NCBI RefSeq assembly: GCF_014356525.2
Contig: NC_052511.1
Location: forward strand, 14,059,942 to 14,123,941
Direction: 5' to 3'
Origin: Nilaparvata lugens
Lineage: Eukaryota > Arthropoda > Insecta > Hemiptera > Delphacidae
Length of the DNA stretch: 64,000 nt
The notes under the pieces were generated by a model, which ran no database searches, was not told the origin of the DNA, and saw only the letters and a program-made list of their open reading frames with translations. The translations under genes were made by a program, and so were the position numbers. This document shows positions 23,501 through 34,912 of this stretch, piece by piece (position 1 is the first letter of the stretch; each line of letters begins with the position of its first letter).

Positions 23501-25839
23501 AACAAAGCTAGAGATAACACAACTTTTTGTGGTACAAAAGAGATAATTATGAAGATATTAATTATTATGAAGAACTCACAGTACCTTAGTTGGATTTGTG
23601 TTGATGACAATTAAATTGTGACCCCTTGCAGCCAACTCTCTGCTGACAGCCAGTAAGGGCTGTTGATGGCTGTAGGATGGAACTGGGAAGATACACAGTA
23701 TATTGGCTCCATCACACACATTCAATTGAAGGACTGCTCCAAGTGCAATAATATGATACACAATCCACACCTACATAACACCAACAAAATAAACGTAAAC
23801 GATATGGTAGTATAAGGCAATATAATGTTTGTTGTTATAATTGTAATTATAATTAATTGGTCAATAATTTGAAAGTATAGCTCTTAATTAATAGTAAAAG
23901 GCTATAGAATAGTTGACCGAACGAAGTGAGGTCTAAGATTCAAGTCGACGGTTTGGCATTTCTCTTAATGTTTATATGTTCATATGTTGCGCATTTACGG
24001 CGAAACGCAGTAATAGATTTTAATGAAATTTAACAGGTATGTTCCTTTTTAAATTGCGCGTCGACGTATATACAAGGTCTTTGGAAATTTTGCATTTCAA
24101 GGATAATATAAAAGGGAAAAGGAGCCTCCTTCATACGCCAATATTAGAGTAAAAATCAGACTATAGAATTATTCATCATATTAAATCAGCTAACAAGTGA
24201 TTGCACAGATGATGTGTGGAGAAGCCAGTCTATTACTGTATTTGTATGAGGTCTATGGTTTCAATCAAATACCTTGAAGAGGTATGCATCTTTTAAGCTG
24301 GGTCTACGCCAATCCTTATAGATTCTATATGATTGAACGGAAGTTGACAAACACACATGTTCATCATGTGTATGATAAGTTATGTTCAATCTAATATAAT
24401 CTATAAGGGTTGAGTTATTAATATTTTGTTAATAGCTTTGGTCTAATCGCAGCTTTAAGGTCTTTGGTTTCAATATTATTTTTGTTTTGCAGTCATGGTA
24501 TTATTATGCGTGCCCATCAGTATCAATATTCTCACATTCGAAAAAACTAATTTAATAGGTGAATAAAAATAAACAAATGAACTAAATAATGCTGGAGAAA
24601 TTATAATATTTTTGATTCTAAAAATTAATTTTCATCAGATAGAAAGATTATCACGGAACTGGATGAATTATATCATATGGAATACAAATTCAAACGTGAA
24701 CTGAGTTTGTTAACATTTAAAACAGTTGACATCAGGTACTTGTGGATGAGAATACTGCGTGAGGTCTACTGTTTAAAAACCATGCTGTGTTCAACATTAT
24801 TTTTGTTAAAGCTGTAAGTGAATTTGATTATCAAATATTCGAAAGTTCACCTCAAGTAGCCACGATATTATATCATTGTTGATTTTATTATTCAGATAAT
24901 ATATTATTCAAGATTATATTATTTGGCGGATGTATTTATTTTTTTATGGATATAATTGCAAATCATATAAATATGATCGGGAAAGAGCAACAGACATGGC
25001 CCAAAACTATTACCTTGACCAGCCAGCACCATCACTGGGAACCTCAAGGCCCACCGCAAAGTAGACCCCCGCTAATCCACGAAAAGCAACCCACGCCATG
25101 GCATGTTTTGTAAACCATTGCTAGGGTTCTCCAGACATCTGTGTAATACATACAATGAATAATCCACTTGTCAGCTGATTGATTATAAATAATTCTATAG
25201 CAATGGTTTTACAAAACATCCCACGGCGTGGGTTGCTTTTCGTGGATCAACGTGGGTCTAGTTTGCGGTGGGCCTAATTATCTGAATAGCTATAAGCTAT
25301 GAACCTGACTACGAAAATATAAAATAACTATAAGTTTCAAATGATTTGAAATTCATACCGGCAGTCATAAGTATGAAAAGTATGAAATTCATGAAAAAAA
25401 CTATCGTTTGGAAGCATTCCATCAATTGTTATTGAGAATAAATGTTAATTCAATTTGAAACGAATGACTAGTATCGTGAGAATGCTTTTGATGATAGTAG
25501 TAGGCATATTAAAATCGTTGTGAATTACTTAGGGCTAATCCACACGAACCGTTCTCCCAGGCGTTTTCTGGCGAGTCGCCAGGACAGGAAGATCTCCGAT
25601 TGACTGATTATCAAACGCCAACCCAATCAGTCGAATGTTTCTTGCCCTGCCGACTCGTTTGAAAACGCCTGGAAAACGTTTCATGTGGCTTGGCTCTTAT
25701 TAGTATTGTTGTATATAACTGTTTTTCAATTAATTATTCAATTTTAGTCATTTGAAGATATTCTAGACTGTTGAATCTCAACACAAAAAAGAGACACATT
25801 ATTGTAATCAAGTATGAAGAAATCATCTCAACTCACCAT
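17560..25839 (-). CDS. UDP-glycosyltransferase (UGT), complete, 7 coding exons
   Basis: Transfers a sugar from a UDP-sugar to small lipophilic substrates; insect UGTs act in detoxification and pigment or hormone conjugation at the ER membrane with a lumenal catalytic face. Exons, minus strand: 25837-25839 (ATG only), 23585-23770, 22944-23131, 21079-21544, 20015-20243, 18522-18741, 17560-17833. All junctions are GT-AG and phases join to 521 aa, normal for the family. Visible parts: N-terminal hydrophobic signal (1-21); SYSHQQP with the likely catalytic His at 36; GVIYFSLGSN in exon 5; the UGT signature at about 365-393 ending FADQ; WW..EYV..H near the C-terminus; one membrane helix at about 484-505; a lysine-rich tail. 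The exon at 23770 opens with GTG straight after TAG, so that TAG is best read as a splice acceptor and the ATG comes from the leader exon ending at 25837. Odd: the usual HGG (or QGG) of the signature reads QVG. Family call is sure; substrate is unknown. Confidence 0.93.
18832..19048 (+). mobile_element. Helitron-like non-autonomous repeat (tentative)
   Basis: Starts ATCTATTATATAATAAAGG and ends near CTAGCGGAGCACGGATTACC followed by TGCTATTG. The TC start and a CTAG-like end (CTATT here) resemble non-autonomous Helitrons, but no second copy in this window confirms the borders. Lies in the UGT intron between 18741 and 20015. Confidence 0.35.
21705..21960 (-). mobile_element. Short LINE 3' fragment in a UGT intron
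   Basis: The minus strand reads KMRKLLYLGHLM, then in a shifted frame RSVGRRRVSWLKNMRDWF and SSKDLFRAAVNKIRIAVL, ending with TAG at 21737-21735 and a (GAA)n-type tail. This is the typical C-terminal end of a common insect LINE group. It is 5' truncated with at least one frameshift. Confidence 0.82.
22493..22738. repeat. Exact tandem duplication, two 121-bp units
   Basis: The segment from TCAAGACTTCTATCTAATT at 22493 repeats from 22614 with no difference I can find by eye. Each unit contains the small palindrome GTCACTTAGTGAC. Two identical copies mean a recent duplication. Lies in the UGT intron between 21544 and 22944. Confidence 0.85.
23906..24130 (+). repeat. Dispersed repeat beginning TTGACCGAACGAAGTGAGG, copy 2
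   Basis: Shares its start with the copy at 8878 and carries the block GCGCATTTACGGCGAAACGC. It may extend to about 24775, where GCGTGAGGTCTACTG resembles GCAAGGTCTACTG at 9749. Lies in the UGT intron between 23770 and 25837. Confidence 0.45.
25048..25274. mobile_element. MITE with about 80-bp inverted arms (GGCCCACCGCAAA)
   Basis: Left arm starts GGCCCACCGCAAAGTAGACC at 25048; right arm ends GGTGGGCC at 25274 as its complement. Both arms carry CCACGAAAAGCAACCCACGC or its complement. Flanks CAA and TAA may be a decayed 3-bp target duplication, as in PIF/Harbinger elements. No coding content. Confidence 0.78.
25529..25699. mobile_element. PIF/Harbinger-like MITE with TTA duplication
   Basis: A 165-bp element at 25532-25696, flanked by TTA on both sides (25529-25531, 25697-25699). 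The inverted ends are GGGCTAATCCACACGAACC and, read from the other end, GAGCCAAGCCACATGAAAC; both then reach CCAGGCGTTTTC. A TTA duplication fits the PIF/Harbinger class. Sits in the UGT leader intron, 140 bp from the leader exon. Confidence 0.72.
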
Positions 25840-26821
25840 TTTATCTACGAATGAATTATTCCTATTACACAGTCTCTGCAACTATTGACGTGATTCCCCA
25901 CTCTCCAACAAATCACTCCCCTGCATCCCAAGCACTTCCTCACAGAAACTAAATTCAATTCACTACATAAGATGTTGGAGAACGTTGATTTTCTCACGCC
26001 AAAATAATACTGAAGGCTTGAAGCATGGAGACGATGAACAACATTATCTAGCTCCACTTTTTTCTCATTCAAATACGTGTTTAGTACGAGAAATACGAAA
26101 AAGGCTAATACTACCAGTTAACATTACTATACCGAGACGACCTTGTTCGTTTATGTTAATTGAACCAAGAAAAACTTGTATTATGTAATAATTCTGACTC
26201 ATCCAGACGTTGACATCTCAAACGTCTTATTATTAACACAAGTATAAAACTATCATTTAGATGAAGAATAATTTGTTCCACCTTCTACCGTTATACCAAC
26301 TCAATAACTACTTTAGAAGCCGCTTTATTATCTAATCAAGCAGACAGGTAAGGTAAGGCCATGGCTATCTCTTTCTAGAACAATTTTAGTCCTTTATAAT
26401 CGTATTATCACCGCCCCTCCAATAACTCCACAGAAATTCTTGATAAGCTATTATTTAGCATAGCAATGTGGAGTTTCTAATTAACTCAATTTTGACTTGC
26501 TTGTACAGTATTATATTAAATAGAGGATGTGATAGAAGACCTTGAGAACATTTTAGTGGGTACTATGATGTATGAACGCTTTCAAGTTCTGGTTTGAATA
26601 CTGTAATTAGATGTCAGACAGTGCGTGATTTGCAAAAGTTAGTATCCACTTATAATATGTTCCTATTCATAGAATTATAAAATGTAGACTCTTCGTGGTT
26701 CAAGATGACCACAATCAGATCCTGTCTTTTCATTTCTGCTGCATGTAATTTTTTCAATTAACCGAGAGTAATGAAGTGCCACCTCCAATGAGAGAGATGG
26801 CAGTGGTACCCTACTATTAAT

Positions 26822-26916
26822 TTGCAGATTGGAGAGTCACATAAGTTCATACAGCCTGAAAGAATAGGTTTGCAGATTGGAGTCAAATAAGTTTATACAG
26901 CCTGACAGAATAGCAA
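26822..26916 (+). repeat. Imperfect tandem duplication, about 48-bp unit, two copies
   Basis: TTGCAGATTGGAG...CATAAGTTCATACAGCCTGA is followed at once by TTGCAGATTGGAG...AATAAGTTTATACAGCCTGA, each ending AGAATAG. Confidence 0.7.
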
Positions 26917-27104
26917 TAACAGATGGAAAATGCTGATGAGAAATAACTGCATTTATTCTAATGCCAATCGATGAATAATTATTATTAAACGAAAATCTCA
27001 AGTTAAATGCTGTAACCACCTCAAAGACTTCTGCTACTGCAAATATTGATAACAGGTTTAACAGCAGATGAAAATTCGATGAGAGCTACTTTCCAAAAAG
27101 TATT

Positions 27105-27184
27105 TGCCAGCCTGGGAATCGAACCCGGTACCTCCTAATTGTTGCTAGTCAGGTAAGCAAGCTCACACTTACACCAAACTGACT
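27105..27184 (-). repeat. tRNA-like sequence, probably a SINE head
   Basis: The minus strand starts GTCAGTTTGGTGTAAGTG and ends with GGGTTCGATTCCC and AGGCTGGC. It has a Pol III B box (GGTTCGATTCC) and ends that can pair with several G-U pairs. The T stem has a mismatch and the spacing to the 3' end is short, so this looks like a tRNA-derived SINE head rather than a working tRNA. Confidence 0.6.
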
Positions 27185-30100
27185 ATAGAATCGTAGTTGA
27201 TTGACTCATACTGCAAAATAAAATATTCGTTTCAGAGACCAGTGAAGTTGCTTTTACAAGATAATTTGGTTCATATTGAGCAAGAGAATAAGAGTTTCAA
27301 ATGAATGTTGAGTTTTCAAGATGATAGCAGCCTTTAGGAATTATCATGTATCACGATTTCGATGTAGGCTACTCGTATGATTATGGTTATAACAAGATTG
27401 GAAATGAAATTTTCTTATATAGCATTGTTCACTTTCACTCATTTCCGATTTGTAAGATATTCATTTCAGCGGTGGTACGAGATGAAGTAAATACTTTGAT
27501 GATGAGCTCGTCTCATAAAAATACTCTCAAAACTTTGGAAGCTACAGTTGTCTTCCATGGAATGTGACAAGTGGAGGGTATATAATACGTAAAATATATA
27601 ATACGAATCCAAAAATGAACTGTGCAAAAAGCTTGTAAATTATTAATATCTGCAACAAAAAGCACATTATTGAGAGCAATTATATTTGCAATCAAAGAAT
27701 CAAGCAAGTAAGTTCAGAGCTATAAAAATATTTGAAAATAATATACCGTGTAAAATTACGATAGAAGCAACGACATAAAAGTTTCCGAAAATAAAATATC
27801 GTGTAAAATAGCACCGTGTCCAATTTTGTAGAGTATCTATCATCATTATTAGTTTCGTGTCTCTGCTGTAAATCTTGGGGAGTAACTTCCAACATAAATT
27901 AAGTCTTTGAAAGTTTATATAAAGGGGACTATCTCTTTATTATTGCAATAAATCTCTAGGTACACAATACCTGTTAGCTGAGAAGGGTTGGGTCATGTCA
28001 GGCCTTCTTCAAGTTTATCTTCCTCTTTCTTCTTCAAATAACCAATCCAACACGCTTCTTCTCACTCAATCACTGTAATCACTATTTTTTTATTCTCATT
28101 CTCATAGTTACTTTTTACAATGTTAAGCACGCTGTATCAACTCTTATAATATATTTATCGTACCGAGAAATTTATCGACAGTCCGATAGAGCCAATCAAA
28201 AGGGTCTGAATCTCAAAATTGAACCTCTGTACATGATTTGTAGTACGGTATCAACAAGCCTGATTATAATTCGATATCGGATATTATAGTCTAGTGGTAT
28301 TTTCTCGTTATAAAAAAAAAAGATTCCAGATTGTGAAAAAATGTATGTAGCGTAGAATTCAATAATGTAGTGATAGTCAATCTGCTGCTGCTGATGATGA
28401 TAATGATATAATAACTAATCTCAATTAATTCTAATGTTATACATTCTTTACTCACTGATTTAATATGTGAGAATTCTCAATTTACATTGAGATTCAATAT
28501 GTATTTTAAGAGATGAGGACGGAGTAGGCCTGATCAATTTCAAAGTGTATAAGTTCAGCACACTCAGAAATTTTTTTCTGTATATTTTTGCCTTCCAATC
28601 ATACTCATGTTGCTTGTCAATCATACCCGTATCCGTGCCTTTCCAATCACTGCATGTCTTATTGAAAATGTAAAAAGTAGAAAGAAAGCAGTCAATCGGA
28701 ATCTGAAATGAAATGGAAAGAATGTTTTCAGAATCGGAAATATCGGAAAGTTTTGAAATGGGAATGATGAAAAAAGTTTCCCAAAGTTCGGTTCTAGGGT
28801 TATTTGAAGCTTGGTTGGAAAAACTATGGAGGAGAGGATGAAGGAGTAGTAGAGAAAATTGAAGAAAAATGGAGAAAGAATCGTCTGGCAGCTGAGCCCC
28901 ATATTATTATGCGTTGCCTGTTTTATTGTTTGAAACAGAGTACAGTTGCAGGAAAAAGATTATTTTTGGTGAATAAATTTTCGCCATTGCTAGATTTTTT
29001 AACAACTAGAAGTAATTGTATGATTCATCCCAAAATAGAAAAGGAATTTTGTTATTTTTTCTCTGTATTCACCTAATCCACTAGTATTAATAATACGAGT
29101 AGGCACTGATAAGTAATATATGTTACCTTTTTATTGAGCTTCAGTTTTCTGGATGAGTTAGTTACGGAACCTTTGTCGCCGTATCCATCACAAACCACGA
29201 AGAGAGTAATCATTATAATAAACTTGAATTAAAATCCACGGAAATCATTAAAATTAATCAACAGTGAACCAAAAGGTAGATATGATTTGTGATAAAAGGA
29301 CAATAATGATGCGTGAGGAGGATACAGAATATAAATACAACAGCACTATTTAGATGGCGATAATTATACAAACGCTAAAATGACCTGAAAATAAATTCAT
29401 CAAAGTTTTTACAGTTAATACAGTCATGTAGATAGTCTGCTGACATCTTGTGAGACCGGACTTCACTTATAATATCAATACTTAATAGAATAAGTAAAAT
29501 TCACTTATGGAAAGCGAACTCCCTTTCTATGAATGAATATAATTAAATACTTCATTAATGAAATCAACAGATATTATAACCAACGAACTAACGAAAAGAA
29601 ATAACACATATTCATCTACGATATGAGTTTGTTCAATGGGAATATTAATCCTAGAAGTGCCTATAGCTGAGCTATTATCATTTAAAAGAGACTAATTTTT
29701 TTGAATAGATACTTGACCAACTACTGTAACAACTTGGTCTATCAACTACTGTAGTTGTAGATATTAAAAGATTACAGAGAATAGGTTTCAATTACGATCA
29801 ATCTCATTCACAATTGAAGAAACTTGAGAATGTGTCAATATTCCACTTTATTTCAATAAAAATGATTGTTTGTGGCACTCTATTCATTCAACTTCATCAA
29901 CATTCATCACAACGCAAGAAATCACCATCAACAAAAATACGAGTAAGAGGATTAAAGACAATAAAAATAATATATAAAGACAATACTCCAATACATCACT
30001 GCTATATCCGCCCATTTGAATGAGCATCAGAAAGGATAAGTGTGCGAAAAACACTTGGCGAATGAAAATATTGCCTGACAGCTGTGATGAAAAAAGACCA

Positions 30101-30764
30101 CTTGAGTGTACGTACTTGAAAAAGGGAGCAGCACTGAAATATATGAAATATTATTTTTCGGAAGATGAACAGTTCAATCCCTTTCTCTGCCACTCGTATT
30201 ATTTACAAAGCAAATAGAGTGGGACAAAAAACGGAGGGCGCATTATTAAGAGAACAAACAAGAAATGACAATAAACTGCCCTCGACTGTATCTGACACTC
30301 GGATAAGTGCGCTGCGGCTTTTGGCTTGCCCTTTCCCATCCTCCCTTCATTACTCCATTCTTTTTATTTCTCCCTTTTTGTGTTATCCATCATACACATC
30401 GCATCAATAAAATCGAAAACATAGAACACTTACCACAGTATCAACGCATCAATCTTAGGCAATATTCCTTCTGATTCTAATCTTCAACACCTATGAAACA
30501 CTTCATGAACGCTTTCATGAACACTTCAACAATGCAACGAGAAAATAAATACTTATCGTAGATTAGTAGATCATTAAATTCTCTTCAATCTGATTTATTA
30601 TTTCGCTATTCCATGTTTTCCTCTCGTTGTTACAGCAGCTTTAAACGTGGACGGTGAAATTTTCAATTTTGCAATAATTCATCATCTGACAATGAAACTT
30701 GAGGGGAATGTCTGCAACACATTTTTTCACTTAACAGCTCAATTATATTATGACTAGTTAGGAG

Positions 30765-30895
30765 GTAAGGTGGAGGAAAAGTGCGCATCTCTCTGGGGTA
30801 GGGGTGGGGACTTTTGATATGTTTACCTTCTTACTACCCTGAACAGAACTGCGAGGTCAACAATATTGTCTTCCAAACATTCACCTCTATAACCC
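30765..30895 (+). repeat. Dispersed repeat with GGGGACTTTTGATATG core, copy 1
   Basis: Carries GTGGGGACTTTTGATATG, then TTACCTTCTTACTACCCTGA and ACAGAACTGCG. Two more copies lie at 57480-57595 (plus) and 63465-63600 (minus). Confidence 0.7.
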
Positions 30896-31839
30896 TTAGT
30901 TGACTGGTTTAATAGTTAGAGTAATAGTCTTGTGTAGGATGTAGGTACTTGCACTTGTCCTCTGTGCATAATAGTCATTTCTGCATATTTATTTATTTAT
31001 TTATTCATGGAGACAACAGGTAAAAGTTAAAAATTAAAATATTATATTACAGGCTATACCAAAAGTCTAGTGGATGGACCAAATCTGCTATGCTTGGTGA
31101 TTGCACTACCACAAATTATGTCACTCCCAGAAAGAGGTCACAAAACACAACTGAATAAATTGTGGCATGAACAATATTGTTTTGCGGCTGATTCCGGTAG
31201 CGACTCGTGTGTTTTGTCGGCATACAAATACAGCGGCAGCAGTTACTGGTGAAAAAGCAGCAAATGATTAGCATTCAGCGAAACACTCCACCCAGAACTG
31301 ACACGGGTTCTATTAGTGCGTAAAGTTGGCTTTTACAGCCGAACCTAACGACTGAGTGGGCTAGCCTGCCCTAAAATGTAAACTAGTTTAAAACTTGGAT
31401 GCTGTAGCAGTTGAGAAAGTGCGATAGAAGGCGAGAGGGAGAGGGGTGAGAAGTACCGGTAAAGCCAAAGTATCTAATAAATAGGGAAAATATTTACTTA
31501 GAGAATGGCTCTAGCTGGAGGCTCGTCTACGTGATAGGAGTTGCTAAATGCTTTACCCTGTTATTTCTGCACATCTATCTTCCTCTTACACGTACGTTAG
31601 GTCTACTCAGGACCTCCTATATACTAGTCTACTCCCTCATGTTTTTATTTACTTGCCATCAATATTTATTTATTTAGTTACGACATCTATTTATCCAAGT
31701 CTTTTGGTGGATTCCGAATCTGCGAAAAAGTTGATGTTCATCAAATTATTGATTGTAATCGATGGCTGATTCACAGCATGTAGGTAAGTGAGCAATTTGA
31801 TCTTGGAATTAAAAAGTCCACAAGTTTTATGGTTGGATT

Positions 31840-31922
31840 AATTTTAAACTGTCAGCACTCATTGCTTATATGACGTCAATGGTCCTCATGCATCCAATGC
31901 TGACAGTTTCAAAGAAGATTAG
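31840..31922. repeat. Short foldback, TGTCAGCA family copy 2
   Basis: AAACTGTCAGCACTCATTG and CCAATGCTGACAGTTT form inverted arms about 30 bp apart. The same core as the 184-bp palindrome at 15983, so probably one family, here internally shortened. Confidence 0.6.
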
Positions 31923-34912
31923 CAACAAAGTTTGCAAAATAAATCTACGAATGTTCAAAGTTCTTTGAACATTTATAAATAGTTGTGAGGTATATGAGAA
32001 ATAATGGGAGAATGATTTTAGTAATATTTGAATACGCCGGTATCATGTATGAATAACTACTGAAAATGCAATCTAGCCTGATTTGGACCCTTCTTATTCA
32101 ACATAAATTTGTATAAAAAGAACTACATTTTTGTCTATTTAGCATTTAGTGCTTATATTGTCAACTAAATACCAAGACAAATTTAATAATTGCGATAATA
32201 ATGATTTACTATAATAATTGTGGCATCAAGATTCAATAGAAGACAAAAATAATACTGGAAAATTCAAAAATTTATTCACTGAACGATTAAACAGATTGAG
32301 GAAACACTAGCTTATTACAAAAGTGATTCTTGCTAAAAACATCTTGTAACAATCTTGAAGCGTTATAAAATTAGATTTCATCAGCTTTCAGCTAATAGAT
32401 TTAAAAGCACGCCAGCGTTAAAAAATAAGACAATCCAATTTTCAGACACACAAAGTGTCTATTCTAAGGCACCTATTACTTTTAAACATTAAATGCATAT
32501 TAGTAATAAATTATTCCCATGTTTTTGAAAACATAACTGGGAATGCATTTCAAACTCAGCTAATTATATAAGAATACAAAGTTTCAAAAATGTATAATAA
32601 TTGTGCATGAATCTTACAGAAAACAAAATAGTATACTATTTATAAAGTGTCACAAAACATTATCATCACATCAAGAGAACAATTTTCAACAGATAATTGT
32701 TAAAACGTAATACTCAAAACACACAGAAACGATTAAGAACATACTAAATACAATAAGTATATAAAACTCAAATTATTAAAACTGAAATATAGAATAGAAC
32801 ATGTTCAATTCAACACACAGTGTTAATTCTATCGACTTTAACAATTATCAAAAAAAATATATATTATTGTTTTGAAGTAGAATTGATTGAATTTGTGTCC
32901 ATTTGAAAAACTTTCATGCTGGAAACAATAATATTTTATCTCGAAACACATATTTTATCAGAACAGGTTATACATGTACATAAATATATAGAAATTAATA
33001 TTAAAATTCCTAGAATACAACGAATGATAATAAATGAGATCTATTATATAGATGGGAATGGAATAGTATTTCAACTATCAATTAATAATAATATAACAGC
33101 TTTTTTATTGGATGAAAGTGATGCAGCTAATAAACGTCTGATATAAACATGGAAAAAATGTTATAATGATGCAATTTTTATTGCTAATGAAAAAATATTA
33201 ATATGGACGATTAGGTAAATCTATTGAAAGAATAGGACGATTAATATAAAACTTGGCAGAGAATAAAGTTTCTACCAAGGCTACATAATATGAATGAATA
33301 ACATAGTCTTAGCAGTAGATAACAAAATATCTAGAAAACTACAACTAACAAAACAAATATTAATTTTTGAGTGTGTCAACACTCGTTTCTCTAAAATAAC
33401 GGGATTATTATTGTAAATATTATTTGAACACAAGTTATTATAAAGACACTATCCGTGGGTAAAAATTACTAATGCAACTTATTGTCAGTCAAACATAAAA
33501 TTAACAAAACATTACATTAATAATGAGACATGAATAATAAACAAGAAAGTAAACGTTTGGATAGGAATAAAAATTCCTGATAGTGAACAGACAACATAAT
33601 AATACTTTTTCACACAAATTGAAGCTACTAACAATAAGTAAATTTATTCATTACTATCATGATGGTAATGAGTTATTAAATTAATAATTCAACAAAAAAA
33701 ATAATTTTACACAAACTTCCTAACTTTTCAATAAAAATCTAACCTACTCTTCTCATGTAAAAATAATTCAACCATCCAAACAAGAGGTTTCATTCATACT
33801 ATGGAGAATAGAATAGTCTGGAGCATAAGAAAACGGAGTCTTCACCTGATGAATGGAAAAGTGAAGAAATGAAAATGATTATTCCAAACCTTACTCAATA
33901 AGAGAGAGTGGATGGATCACGACGTTTTCTAAAATAATGAATTATAGATATTAATCATTTCGTCACTTATTAAAAGATTTTAGAACACACATACATTTAT
34001 GAAAGCTATAAGTTCCCTGATTAAGATAGAACAGATTTTTCTTGAAGATTGGAGACAAAATCTAAGATCGTGCATACAAGTGAAACAAATCTTATACCGT
34101 AATCAAGGATTGGTCAATTATTGTACGATTATATCGTACTAATATTTTTCATCTGTAAGAAAACAGAAATTCCTAATCATGGATCTAAGTCCAACTATCC
34201 AACTAAGATAACACAAACTACACTTTGTGTTACTCAGGATTAGGTCTATCTATAATAATAGATACACGATGAAGCTTTTCCGGCATTTTATTAGTCCAAT
34301 AAAATTCTCAAGAATTCAAGTACTAGCTGTAGATTGGATTCTATGAACTATTTGTCCATGGATAGTTTGGTGTGAAGCACTTTCACAATAACAGGACAGA
34401 GACAGGTAGACAGAGAGAAAGATCAACAAATATCTTGACGTTTTAGATCACAGTCAGGTATTTCCGATCAATGCAACTCATTTCAGTAGTGCAAAATGTA
34501 TGTACATATACAAATGTATGTAATGTATGTATTTGTTTGTATATACATTTGTGAGTTGGATATTAGGATAAGAAACAACGTTTTAGTGAAAGAGCTGATT
34601 GTAGATAAAGAAAAAGTGAAAAGAAGGATGAGCTTCATTCCAAACACTCGTTGAACAAACCATAGGTCAACTGGGTTAATCTAACCAAGAGTAAATATAG
34701 TCTATTTAGTCCTAGTGGAGCACTCTTCTACGAAGCGTTTCTCTGTTTCTATAAACTGTTCGTTTGTATGTTCCAACTACTCAATATAATGTATTCATCA
34801 ATTATAGAAATTTGAGTTAACACCTCAACCGTTCGAAAATTCAATAAAATTATTTCAAGTTTTAGAAAACTTGGTCCACAAAGAAATTACACGATAAAAT
34901 ATCACAGTAGGA

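Larger units (their letters stand above)
25840..34912. other. Intergenic region between UGT and CRLF3
   Basis: Holds the UGT leader exon and promoter (just right of 25839, extent unknown), repeats at 26822-26916, a tRNA-like SINE at 27105, a repeat at 30775 and a foldback at 31840. 32.0-34.9 kb is very AT-rich and includes the CRLF3 3' UTR; a minus-strand AATAAA at about 34286-34291 is a possible polyadenylation signal. No further gene is supported. Confidence 0.45.

Noticed and set aside
27105..27184. Working tRNA gene
   Set aside because: T-stem mismatch, short 3' side and no clean anticodon arm; more likely a SINE head.
29165..29252. Short minus-strand frame starting MITLFVVCDGYGD and ending at a GTAACA donor-like site
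   Set aside because: Only 29 codons with no partner exon and no homology that I can see.
30165..30410. 81-codon plus-strand frame
   Set aside because: No domain, no start context and no splice chain; overlaps other chance frames.
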